Assembly (NCBI GenBank): GCA_030055235.1
Contig: JASGUW010000211.1
Location: forward strand, 1 to 39,238
Length of the DNA stretch: 39,238 nucleotides
Direction of reading: 5' to 3'
From: Bacillota bacterium
Lineage (GTDB): Bacteria; Bacillota; Clostridia; Saccharofermentanales; Fastidiosipilaceae
Below the pieces are notes generated by a model. It did no database searches, was not told the origin of the DNA, and saw only the letters and a program-made list of their open reading frames with translations. Made by a program: the position numbers and the translations under genes. Shown here in pieces: positions 7,705 to 15,348 of this stretch; position 1 is the first letter of the stretch, and each line of letters opens with the position of its first letter.

Positions 7705-8186
7705 TTCGGCTTCCTTGAACGTATCGTTGAGGCAGGAAACCGCTCTTGAGATGCAGGCATTTATGTAAGATGCCCTCAACAGAAGGTCCTTTTGTTCCAG
7801 GTATGAACTTCTTTCGCTTATCAAGATTGTTTTTGCGAAGGCTGTCACCGTCTCCCGACACATGAGAGGCTTTGCAGCTGACATTGGATCAGAGCTTTGT
7901 GGCCTCTCTGGCCGCTTTGTCTAAAACCGTAAGCGCCTCTGCTTTTTACAGCTGTTTGAAAAATGAGCTTGACTCTTTCGCCCGGGAGTTTTAGCATACG
8001 TAAAAATCAAAAAACGAAAGTTTTTGCAAGGGTGACGTTACGACGGCGCCCTACTTTTTTATCATTGTCCTCTAATATAGCCGGGCCTCAGGTCATTTGA
8101 GACGAGGAGGCCATACTCACCTGGAAAGCAACGATTCCTCTGCAAAGCTCAGCAGCAGTGATTTTGTCCAGAGCTTTCTGTTTGTG
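7705..8186. other. Convergent intergenic region
   Basis: About 480 bases between ispE (plus) and the ABC-importer operon (minus), which converge here. Small frames lack support. The only clear structures are the terminator-like hairpins around 8007-8060. Confidence 0.5.
8029..8060 (+). terminator. Candidate intrinsic terminator between convergent operons
   Basis: AGGGTG (8029-8034) pairs with CGCCCT (8047-8052), followed by TTTTTT at 8055-8060. Just upstream AAAAAC-GAAA-GTTTTT (about 8010-8025) can form a weak hairpin that gives a T-rich 3' side on the minus strand, so the region may end transcripts from both directions. Confidence 0.55.
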
Positions 8187-8993
8187 TCAGGTTTCCGGAA
8201 AAACATACTCCGTTTTATGAACTGCTTTTAAGGGAAGAACCATCGGTGTGTTGGTCCTGCTGCTGATGTGGACATGCACTTCCACGCCATAGGCTTCCCG
8301 GATGGCTGCTTCCGTTATGACCTGCTCTGGTGCACCTTCAGAAAAGACCTGGCCGTCCTTCAGCAGGATCAAATGGTCGGAATACCTGGCCGCCAGGTTC
8401 AGGTCGTGCAGTGTCAGCAGTGTGGTCGTATTCTTTTGCCTGGTATAGGCTCTCACCAGCTCCAGCACCTGCAGTTCGTTGACAAGGTCCAGATTGGCGG
8501 TCGGTTCATCCATGATCAGCACCTGGGGGTCGCGTGCCAGTGTCTGTGCCACATCGACAATCCGCCTCTGTCCACCGGATAAGGCATAATACGGTCGCTC
8601 AATAAACGGCTCCAGATGAAGAAGCCGGATGATGGACAGTGCCTTTGCAATATCGGATTCCTGTACCCGGATATTGAGTGTGCCAAGCCTGCCGAGCAGA
8701 ACAACGTCCAAAACGGACAGACTGGATAACCGCGCGTTTTCCTGGGTCATATAGCCAATCTGTCGGTAAAGAGCCTCATGGCTTAAGTCCTGACGGCGTC
8801 TGTTGTTAAACCATACTTCTCCTTCGCCCTTGTAGATCCCGATCATGGTTTTGAGCAGAGTCGATTTGCCTACACCATTGGCACCAATCACGGAGCTTAC
8901 CGAACCGTCGGGAACTTCAAAGGAAATGTCGTGAATAATCGGTCTTTTTGCTCTGGGGAAGGAATAACGCAAATTTTCGACTTTTATACTCAT
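8187..8993 (-). CDS. ABC transporter ATP-binding protein, iron-siderophore/cobalamin type
   Basis: 268 residues from the ATG at 8993, which has GGGAGG just upstream; the longer frame extending to 9245 only adds antisense of the permease. Walker A GANGVGKST (37-45), Q-loop YMTQE near 81, signature LSGGQ (138-142), Walker B VLIMDEP (158-164) and switch His in LLTLHDLN are all present, so the ATPase should be active. It resembles FecE/BtuD/FhuC proteins that power FecCD-type importers. The start overlaps the permease stop by one base (TGATG), implying coupling. Last gene of the operon; the substrate cannot be told from this subunit. Confidence 0.93.
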   Translation of the reverse strand: MSIKVENLRYSFPRAKRPIIHDISFEVPDGSVSSVIGANGVGKSTLLKTMIGIYKGEGEVWFNNRRRQDLSHEALYRQIGYMTQENARLSSLSVLDVVLLGRLGTLNIRVQESDIAKALSIIRLLHLEPFIERPYYALSGGQRRIVDVAQTLARDPQVLIMDEPTANLDLVNELQVLELVRAYTRQKNTTTLLTLHDLNLAARYSDHLILLKDGQVFSEGAPEQVITEAAIREAYGVEVHVHISSRTNTPMVLPLKAVHKTEYVFPET

Positions 8994-10045
8994 CAGTGCT
9001 GCCTCCCTCTGTTCATCCTGAAGACGAAGGAAAAGAAAAACGGCACGCCAATCATCGAAGTCACGATTCCGACAGGAAAGACCGATCCCGGCTGTATTAA
9101 CTTTGACAGGACAGAAGCCAGAGACAGGATGCAGGCTCCACAGAGAGCAGAGACAGGAAAGTAAAAACGCTGGTCTTCCCCGGCCAGCATTCTGGCAATA
9201 TGCGGTCCTGCCAGGCCGATAAAGCCAATGGATCCGGTAAAACACACTGATACGGCAACAATCAGCGATATCAGGAAAAAAGCCTTAATCTTCAGCCTGG
9301 CAACATTTACGCCCAGGCTGACAGCCCGCTCATCCCCCATCGTTAAGGCGGTGTATTTCCATGAGTCAAGGAAAATCAGCGGTATGGACGCCGTAACCAC
9401 AACAGTGGTAATGAGCAGCTTGGCCCAGCTGACTCTTTGCAGCGAGCCAAAAGACCAGAAGACAATGCTTTGATTCTGCGTCTCGGAAGCCCCATATTGC
9501 AACAGCGCCTGTAGAGCCTGAAATAAAAACAGACAGGCTATTCCGGACAGCACCAAAGATTCGGAGCTTACGTTTTTACGCCCCAGCAGATAAATCATCA
9601 GGCAGATCAACATGGCAAAGGCGAAGGCAAAGGCCGATGTGGCAACGGAACCCAGCCCCAGCACTATGGCGAGGGAGGCACCAAAACCTGCTGCTGTTCC
9701 TACCCCAAGTGTATAGGGACTCGCCAAAGGATTATGCAGGATCGTCTGCATAACGGCGCCGGCTGTTCCCAGAGAAAAGCCGACCACCAGGGCCATCAGG
9801 GAGATCGGCAGTCTCATTTTCATTTCGATCACATAAGCAGCGGGAGATGCCTGCCCAGGATCAAGCAGGCTTCTCAGCACTTCCTGTGTGGTCAAACTGT
9901 ATTCCGGAGATGATGCAGCAGTAAGGATATCTAACACACCGACAATCAGGCAGATTGCCAGCAGGAGAATGATGATCCGATACTTTTTCGCATTTTGCCG
10001 CCGGTAAACAGCTTGATCCAATGTGTTCTTATGTCTGTTCTCCAC
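8993..10045 (-). CDS. FecCD-family ABC transporter permease
   Basis: 350 residues with about ten hydrophobic segments, the usual size and topology for BtuC/FhuB/FecD-type permeases. Family motifs include RLPISLMALVVGFSLGTAGA, MQTILHNPLASPYTLGVG, and near the end FTGSIGFIGLAGPHIARMLAG and PVSALCGACILSLASVLSKL. It forms the channel for iron-siderophore, haem or cobalamin uptake. The start is GTG at 10045, directly after the TAG stop of the binding-protein gene. No strong ribosome binding site is visible, so translation probably depends on coupling. Confidence 0.93.
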   Translation of the reverse strand: MENRHKNTLDQAVYRRQNAKKYRIIILLLAICLIVGVLDILTAASSPEYSLTTQEVLRSLLDPGQASPAAYVIEMKMRLPISLMALVVGFSLGTAGAVMQTILHNPLASPYTLGVGTAAGFGASLAIVLGLGSVATSAFAFAFAMLICLMIYLLGRKNVSSESLVLSGIACLFLFQALQALLQYGASETQNQSIVFWSFGSLQRVSWAKLLITTVVVTASIPLIFLDSWKYTALTMGDERAVSLGVNVARLKIKAFFLISLIVAVSVCFTGSIGFIGLAGPHIARMLAGEDQRFYFPVSALCGACILSLASVLSKLIQPGSVFPVGIVTSMIGVPFFFSFVFRMNRGRQH

Positions 10046-11236
10046 CTACTGCGCTTCTTTCAGACTTAGCGTCCACACACCATCCAGATCAACGGGCATG
10101 AATTTCTGGAAGAACTCCGACAAATTCTTTTCGGGATTCAAATCCGCAAAAATCTCCGGCTGCAGTTGCTTGGCCAGGAACTGGGCGCCGGCGAAGTCGA
10201 AGATGTGACGACTCAAATCATGGTACAGAGCAGCCAGATTATTGTTTTTGACGGCGTCAAGCTCCGCCCATCCTTCGCGGCTTTTATACGCCTCCAGATT
10301 TTTGCGGGCCAGCGCTTCATCCGCCCCATATCCCAGTACAACGTTATCGCTGACATCATCCCTCGGACTGCATGCCAGAATGATCACTTCCGGATTCGCT
10401 GAAATCACCTGTTCCGGAGCAATTTCTACAGATGCACCAGTCATTCCGGCGACGATATTTGTTCCTCCGCATTCACGAATCAGAGCTCCCCACATCTGTT
10501 CCGACCAGGTGTTGCCGAACTGACCGGGGCCCATGCTGAATTCCATGTAGACGCGCGGCCGCTTGTCATCGGATAAACCTGCCAGACGTTCTGAGATCAC
10601 GGACATCTGCTCGGTATAGTAATCGGCTATTTCTTCTGCCCGTGCCTGCTGGCCCAGAATCTCTCCCAAAAGCTTGATGCTTTCGGTATGTTTCTCTATG
10701 GTCTGTGCGTGAAAATCAAAGAAGACACATTCGATGCCCGCGTCCTTCAAGTTCTTAAAGCCGGGCTCCAATGCGTCGTAATTTGCGCCTGTGGAGGATG
10801 CCAGCACCACATCCGGCTGCAGAGAAATAATCGATTCAATGCTGATGTCTGCGTTATAGCCCACATCCGGAATATCAGCCAGCTGCGGATAAACAGCGGT
10901 GAATGCGTCGTAAGCATCCTGACGGCGGCCTTTCCAGTATTTATGGCTCCAGCCGACCAGCTGATCTATCCCCTTTTCACCGGAAACAGCGAAATACTCT
11001 TCCATGTTAAAGGTGACAACTACTCGCTTGACATCAGCAGTCAGTGTCACCTTACGTCCCTTCATATCTGTTACTTCGATCGTTTTGGCTTCTGATGCCT
11101 GCGTTGTATCCTGACTGCTAATGTCCTGTTTGTCGGGCTCGCTTGTTTTCGCTGCTTCGGTGCTTTTGCCGTCTCCGCAGCCGGCAAGCATAAGAAACAC
11201 CATCAGGATGGCAAGAAGGAAAGCACTTTTTTTCAT
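10046..11236 (-). CDS. ABC transporter substrate-binding lipoprotein (FecB/BtuF type)
   Basis: 396 residues from the ATG at 11236, preceded by GGAGG. A lipoprotein signal peptide (MKKSAFLLAILMVFLML-AGC, lipobox LAGC) should anchor it to the outer face of the membrane. A Ser/Thr/Asp/Gln-rich linker leads to a periplasmic-binding fold of the Fe/B12 class: VTDMKGRKVTLTADVKRVVV, then SIESIISLQPDVVLASS, then the helical link and the second lobe PEQVISANPEVIILA. It delivers ligand to the permease encoded next. The leader region contains a hairpin with a T-run (11496-11532), which may regulate the operon. Siderophore, haem and cobalamin are all possible ligands. Confidence 0.92.
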   Translation of the reverse strand: MKKSAFLLAILMVFLMLAGCGDGKSTEAAKTSEPDKQDISSQDTTQASEAKTIEVTDMKGRKVTLTADVKRVVVTFNMEEYFAVSGEKGIDQLVGWSHKYWKGRRQDAYDAFTAVYPQLADIPDVGYNADISIESIISLQPDVVLASSTGANYDALEPGFKNLKDAGIECVFFDFHAQTIEKHTESIKLLGEILGQQARAEEIADYYTEQMSVISERLAGLSDDKRPRVYMEFSMGPGQFGNTWSEQMWGALIRECGGTNIVAGMTGASVEIAPEQVISANPEVIILACSPRDDVSDNVVLGYGADEALARKNLEAYKSREGWAELDAVKNNNLAALYHDLSRHIFDFAGAQFLAKQLQPEIFADLNPEKNLSEFFQKFMPVDLDGVWTLSLKEAQ

Positions 11237-11495
11237 GAGAATACCTCCGTTCGTTTGTTGCTGTGGCACATGAATAAAAAGATCATGCAGCAAAATCTGC
11301 TGGCATCAGGATGACCGCTTCTTCTGGAAGATAAGCGGCTTTTCATCGGTATCTGGCTGATTAACTTCTTGGACAGCTTTTCGTCTTGTGACCATACGTC
11401 CCGTGTACGCTTGCATACAGCATCGTCAATGCAGGCAGACGTCGCTTTCAGATATGTTTGAAAAATACACGAAATCCAGTGAACCTCCTTAATCC

Positions 11496-11532
11496 AAAAA
11501 AACACACAGTTCTTCTTCTGAAGAAATGTGTG
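11496..11532 (-). terminator. Intrinsic terminator or attenuator upstream of the importer operon
   Basis: Read on the minus strand, CACACA (11532-11527) pairs with TGTGTG (11508-11503) and an inner TTCTTC pairs with GAAGAA, with loop AGAA. Seven T residues follow (11502-11496). It lies 260 nt before the lipoprotein start and is followed at once by AAGGAGG. It may end an upstream transcript or act as a leader attenuator; no B12-box or Fur-like dyad was recognised. Confidence 0.6.
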
Positions 11533-12084
11533 CTTTCAAGCATACGATTCATACCGATACATTAATCAGATGGCTGACAATGCTTTGGAGCAGACAATCA
11601 GCCTGGTGATCATAAAGCAGGATCCTTCCTTGCTTTTCGGCTTTGTCGTTTTTGATGTATCACCGCCAAAAACTCTTGATGCTTCTGCATCACAAGGCAG
11701 CTTCGTGCGGCCTTGAAGCTTGCGCGATTATATCTGACCTGAGCCATTAATACCAGTAACGACAAGGGCGAAATGCCTTTGAGAGGATGATGATAAATAC
11801 TCTGTGGTCAATGCCACAGTTATTTGTGCTTGAGGCTTGGCGGCACATAAAAACTACGGTCTTCCGACAAGGGAAACACGCTCATCACCCTGCGCTCTGT
11901 AGTGTAGTGTGTTTATTCGATCGATCACTTCAGGTAGACGCTTAACGCCAGCGATTCAAGCCGTTTTGTGTATTGAACAAAGCGAAAGGCATGGCTTCGG
12001 ATGATTGGCACGTTTTTAATGGTATGGGGGTGGGCCCGGCTCGCTCTTGTCCTGAACAAGTAAGATGAAAGGTTTTCCGACCCT
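11533..12084. other. Intergenic between importer operon and repeat array
   Basis: About 550 bases with no supported gene on either strand. It is mixed-composition sequence with a small hairpin CTTGT-CCTGA-ACAAG (12047-12061). DnaA boxes (TTATCCACA-like) were looked for, because rpmH follows, and none was seen. Confidence 0.45.
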
Positions 12085-12105
12085 GCGCGCCGTGCAGCGG
12101 CGCGC
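12085..12105. repeat. GC-rich hairpin at the edge of the 71-bp array
   Basis: GCGCGCCG (12085-12092), loop TGCAG, CGGCGCGC (12098-12105): a perfect 8-bp stem. A related hairpin borders the second array at 22341-22363, and a shorter relative (CCTGCGCACCGTGCAGG) lies at about 12385-12400 on the other side of this array. Confidence 0.6.
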
Positions 12106-12120
12106 GCGGCCTCTTCGTGG

Positions 12121-12383
12121 CCAAAGTAGCCTGTAATCCAAATCGTTTTTTGGATTAGACGCTGATTTGACCAGAAACAGGGCTTTCGTGGTCAAAGTAG
12201 CCTGCAATCCAAATGGTTTTTTGGATTAGACGCTGTTTTGACCAGAAACAGGGCTTCCGTGGCCAAAGTAGGCTGTAATCCAAATGGTTTTTTGGATTAG
12301 ACGCTATTTTGACCAAAATCAGGGCTTTCGTGGTCAAAGCAGGCTGTAATCCAAATGGTTTTTTGGATTAGACGCTATTTTGG
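12121..12383 (-). repeat. Family 1 hairpin array, ~4 units of 71 bp
   Basis: Units start at 12121, 12192, 12263 and 12334, an exact 71-bp period; the last is partial. Each unit contains AATCCAAA...TTTGGATT (22 nt) and TTTGACCA...TGGTCAAA (31 nt) hairpins separated by 9-nt linkers. Differences between units are few. The reverse complement of a unit matches the later units of the array at 22384-22866 almost base for base, so the two arrays are inverted relative to each other. There are no unique spacers, which excludes a CRISPR. Function unknown. Confidence 0.9.
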
Positions 12384-12529
12384 CCCTGCGCACCGTGCAG
12401 GCTCCAGACCAGTCATCCTTTTGGCAAGTACCCCTTCGCAAGCGCAGAACCCCACATCCCGGCAACCAGGCATCCCCGCACCCCACACCCCCGCAAGATT
12501 GTGACCTCGCGACCTCGGCGACACTAAGA

Positions 12530-12559
12530 TTGACAGCAATCGTGGCCTTTCGATATACT
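12530..12559 (+). promoter_or_regulatory. Sigma-A promoter of the rpmH operon
   Basis: Perfect TTGACA (12530-12535) and TATACT (12554-12559), spacer 18 nt, 46 nt before the rpmH start. It is a strong constitutive-type promoter, as expected for a ribosomal protein gene. Confidence 0.85.
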
Positions 12560-12605
12560 TTTGTGCGTTATGCAAATCTAAAACCTTCAACCGGAGGAAC
12601 AATAT

Positions 12606-12743
12606 ATGCCCAAACGGACCTATCAACCGAAGAAACGCCAGCGCAAGCGCGAGCATGGTTTTCGCAAACGCATGATGACCGCCGCCGGCCGGATGGTGCT
12701 GAAGCGCCGCCGCGCCAAGAACCGCAAGCGTCTCACGCACTGA
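12606..12743 (+). CDS. rpmH: 50S ribosomal protein L34
   Basis: 45 residues, extremely basic. It begins [20 protein letters not shown] and continues with [20 protein letters not shown], the unmistakable L34 sequence. It is a structural protein of the large ribosomal subunit. The ribosome binding site CGGAGG (12592-12597) lies 8 nt before the ATG, behind a strong promoter. rnpA follows, as in nearly all bacteria. dnaA, which usually lies divergently upstream, is absent; a repeat array is found there. Confidence 0.97.
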   Translation: MPKRTYQPKKRQRKREHGFRKRMMTAAGRMVLKRRRAKNRKRLTH

Positions 12744-12806
12744 TCGCCGGCTGTCGCCGCTTTCCCGGGGCCCTGGCGGCCCTGAAGCGGCGGGGGTCAA
12801 GCGCCA

Positions 12807-13172
12807 ATGCCAGCCTATGTCACCATCAAGCGCAACCATGAATTCGGCCGTGTCATGCGACAGGGCCGTTCAGCGCGCCGGAGAACCGTGATGGTACACA
12901 GCCTCGCCAAACGCCGCCAGCCCTTGACACGCGTCGGCTTCACCGTATCGCGGAAGGTCACGACGGCCGTTGCCCGCAATCGCCTGAAGCGCCTCCTGCG
13001 TGAAGCCTGGCGCAGCTACAGCGCCGAAATTGCGCCCGGTTCGGATGTCGTTCTGATCGCAAGTCAGGCGGCCCAGGGCGAAAACTACTGGCGCATCCGC
13101 CACGAAGTCGGCAGCTGTCTCGGCGAGCTGGGCCTGCTGCCCGATCGCGGCCGGGTCCCATCCGGCTCATGA
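12807..13172 (+). CDS. rnpA: Ribonuclease P protein component
   Basis: 121 residues. It binds the RNase P RNA and helps it remove tRNA 5' leaders. The N-terminal strand [17 protein letters not shown], the central VGFTVSRKV, and the RNase P signature helix [14 protein letters not shown] (56-69) are all clear. The start ATG at 12807 is 63 nt after rpmH; a ggggg run 8-13 nt upstream may serve as the ribosome binding site. The stop overlaps yidD by 4 nt (ATGA). Confidence 0.96.
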   Translation: MPAYVTIKRNHEFGRVMRQGRSARRRTVMVHSLAKRRQPLTRVGFTVSRKVTTAVARNRLKRLLREAWRSYSAEIAPGSDVVLIASQAAQGENYWRIRHEVGSCLGELGLLPDRGRVPSGS

Positions 13173-13447
13173 AACGCCTGCTTCTCGGCCTGATCCGCGC
13201 CTACCAGCGCGAACTGTCGCCCCAGCTGGGAGCCTCCTGTCGCTTCGTCCCCACCTGTTCCGAATACGCCGCCCAGGCCATTGAGGCCTACGGCGTCCTC
13301 TGCGGCCTGGGCCTGGCCCTCTGGCGCATCCTGCGCTGCAATCCCTTCGGCAAAGGCGGCTACGACCCGCCCGAGCGCCTGGGGGCGAAATGTCGCCACG
13401 GCCGCTCGTCTGCAGCAGGTAAAACTTCGCCTGTAAAGGAGCACTGA
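13169..13447 (+). CDS. yidD: Membrane protein insertion efficiency factor YidD
   Basis: 92 residues, slightly longer than the 70-85 typical, with a polar C-terminal tail. Signature: [26 protein letters not shown] with Cys24 and Cys30, then [13 protein letters not shown] (56-68). It is thought to associate with the inner face of the membrane and assist YidC-mediated insertion. Its start overlaps the rnpA stop (ATGA) and yidC follows 2 nt after its stop, so the three are translationally linked. Confidence 0.96.
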   Translation: MKRLLLGLIRAYQRELSPQLGASCRFVPTCSEYAAQAIEAYGVLCGLGLALWRILRCNPFGKGGYDPPERLGAKCRHGRSSAAGKTSPVKEH

Positions 13448-13449
13448 CT

Positions 13450-14502
13450 ATGCCATTCACCCAGACCCTGCTCGTTGCGCTGGGTATACTCGACCCGCTC
13501 TATGTGGCCTTTGGCTGGTTCATGCGCCTGCTCTACCACGTCTTCGCCAACTACGGTGTGGTCATCATCGTCTTCACCATCTTCTTCCGCGCCATCATGA
13601 TCCCGCTCTATGTCAAGCAGCATAAGACCAGCTTGCTGCAGGGACAGCTGCGGGATGAGATGAACGAACTGCAGCGCCGCTACGCCGACGACAAGCAGGG
13701 CTTCTCCATGGCGCAGATGGAGCTCTACAAGCAGCATAAGATTTCGATGTTCAGCGGCTGCCTGCCGCAGCTGCTCGGCCTGGTCCTCATCTGGCCGGTC
13801 TGGCGCATCATCTCTTCGCCGCTGCGCTACATCCTTGGCGTCCCGCTCGAAAACCTCAGGGATCTGGCGACCCAGCTCGGCGAATCCGGCCTGCTCTCCG
13901 CCCCTGAGATCCAGAATATTGAGCGCATGGATATCCCGATCCTGCAGGTTCTGATGTCAAACGGCGACCAGCTCGCCCAGGCCGTCAGCAAAGGCCTCAT
14001 CCGCGTCGACCAGATGATCAATCTGGACTTCCTGGGCCTGAATCTGGGCGTCCGGCCCACCTGGCAGCCGGCCCTGCTCTTCGGTGAGGAGCGCGGCACC
14101 TACCTGCCTCTGCTGCTCATCCCGATCATCGCCCTGCTGACCACCATACTGATGCAGCGTATTTCGGAAGACTCCAACCCCATGATGGCGCAGGCGAAGG
14201 CCGACCGGAAGAAGGCCGAGCGCAATCCCGCCCGCGACATGCCGCAGGAGCAGCAGACCGAAAGCATGATGAAATCGATGAAAATCATGATGCCCGTCAT
14301 GACGTTGATGACGGTATTCTGGGCCCCGGCCGCGATGGGCGTATACTGGATTGTCGGCAACCTCATGGCCATGCTGCAGTCCTACCTGCTCTATCGACTC
14401 TATACGAAGCCCGTCCAGCAGCAGATTGCAGAGATCGAGGAGCGCGCCCGTCTGGGAATTGCTGCTCCCGCCATCCCGGCAAGCGCCGAACCCGAGTCGT
14501 AA
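13450..14502 (+). CDS. yidC: Membrane protein insertase YidC (Oxa1 family)
   Basis: 350 residues. It inserts and folds membrane proteins, with or without SecYEG. Gram-positive layout: a first membrane segment (about 26-55, YGVVIIVFTIFFRAIMIPLY) carrying the conserved hydrophilic-groove Arg, a cytosolic helical hairpin (LRDEMNELQRRYADDKQGFS), then segments near CLPQLLGLVLIWPVWRI, YLPLLLIPIIALLTTILMQ and IMMPVMTLMTVFWAPAAMGV plus IVGNLMAMLQSYLLY. The large E. coli-type periplasmic domain is absent; an extracytoplasmic insert of about 90 residues lies between the second and third segments. No lipobox Cys is seen. AAGGAG lies 10 nt before the ATG. Confidence 0.95.
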   Translation: MPFTQTLLVALGILDPLYVAFGWFMRLLYHVFANYGVVIIVFTIFFRAIMIPLYVKQHKTSLLQGQLRDEMNELQRRYADDKQGFSMAQMELYKQHKISMFSGCLPQLLGLVLIWPVWRIISSPLRYILGVPLENLRDLATQLGESGLLSAPEIQNIERMDIPILQVLMSNGDQLAQAVSKGLIRVDQMINLDFLGLNLGVRPTWQPALLFGEERGTYLPLLLIPIIALLTTILMQRISEDSNPMMAQAKADRKKAERNPARDMPQEQQTESMMKSMKIMMPVMTLMTVFWAPAAMGVYWIVGNLMAMLQSYLLYRLYTKPVQQQIAEIEERARLGIAAPAIPASAEPES

Positions 14503-14517
14503 AGGAGGACTTCATTC

Positions 14518-15267
14518 ATGTCCAGATCAGTAGAAAAAACGGCCCGCAGTGTGGATGAAGCGGTCGAGCTCGCGCTCGAAGAGCTCGGAGCCAGTATTGA
14601 CGATGTCGTGATCGAAGTGCTTGAAGAGGCCGAAAACGGTATTCTTGGCATCGGCCGCAAGCCGGCACGCGTGCGCGTTTCGGTCGACGACTATGAGGCC
14701 GACTCCGACGAGCCCGGTCTGCCGGACGACGCCTATGCCGACGAAGACGATGAGGACTGGGACGACGAGGAGAGCTTCCCGGAGTCCTTTGACGCCGGCA
14801 GGCCCGCCGCCGACGATCCGCTTGCCGAACTGGCCCGTGATTTTGTCCGCAGCGTCATCCGCGCGCTGGAAGTTGACGGCGACGTCACGAGCTACCGCGA
14901 CGGCGAGCATCTTCGCGTTGAGGTTGAAGGCAACGACGTTGGCGCCGTCATCGGCCGCCGCGGCGACACCCTGAACGCCCTGCAGTACCTGACCAGCCTG
15001 ACGGTCAACCGCGCCTGTGACGAGCATATCTACGTGACCGTTGACGTCGCCGGCTACCGCGCCCGCCGCGAGCGCTCCCTGATCGACCTGGCCGAGCGCA
15101 CCGCCGGCCGCGTGCTCGAAGTCGGGAAGGAGTATGTCATGGAGCCCATGACCGCCGCCGAGCGCCGCATTATCCACACGGCCCTGCAGGACTGGCCCGG
15201 CATCCGTACCGAGAGTGAGGGAGAAGAACCCAACCGCTCGGTCATCATCATCCCGACCGACTACTAG
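14518..15267 (+). CDS. khpB: RNA-binding protein KhpB (Jag/SpoIIIJ-associated)
   Basis: 249 residues with the canonical three domains: Jag_N (1-52, VDEAVELALEELGAS and GILGIGRKPARVRV), a very acidic linker (53-100, runs of Asp/Glu), a KH type-II domain with GxxG in VIGRRGDTLNALQYL (144-158), and R3H (about 180-245) with the RxxxH motif RRIIH. It binds many RNAs with KhpA and influences cell division and envelope growth in Gram-positive species. AAAGGAGG lies 9 nt upstream of the ATG. The position after yidC is universal. A hairpin at 15295-15325 follows. Confidence 0.95.
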   Translation: MSRSVEKTARSVDEAVELALEELGASIDDVVIEVLEEAENGILGIGRKPARVRVSVDDYEADSDEPGLPDDAYADEDDEDWDDEESFPESFDAGRPAADDPLAELARDFVRSVIRALEVDGDVTSYRDGEHLRVEVEGNDVGAVIGRRGDTLNALQYLTSLTVNRACDEHIYVTVDVAGYRARRERSLIDLAERTAGRVLEVGKEYVMEPMTAAERRIIHTALQDWPGIRTESEGEEPNRSVIIIPTDY

Positions 15268-15294
15268 GAGCCCCACCACTACACATTGCGATCC

Positions 15295-15325
15295 CGGCCC
15301 GGTCAGGAAGATGCCTGCCGGGCCG
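15295..15325 (+). terminator. GC-rich hairpin between khpB and mnmE
   Basis: CGGCCCGG (15295-15302) pairs with CCGGGCCG (15318-15325), extended by an inner AGG/CCT. Only TTT follows, so it is probably a partial terminator or attenuator that reduces read-through into mnmE. Confidence 0.55.
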
Positions 15326-15348
15326 TTTGCCTTATCACAAGGAGACAG

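Noticed and set aside
11237..11600. Cobalamin riboswitch ahead of the importer operon
   Set aside because: No B12-box-like conserved core could be recognised; only a terminator-like hairpin is visible.
11533..12530. Replication origin next to rpmH
   Set aside because: No DnaA-box cluster and no dnaA gene; the region is repeat array and spacer.
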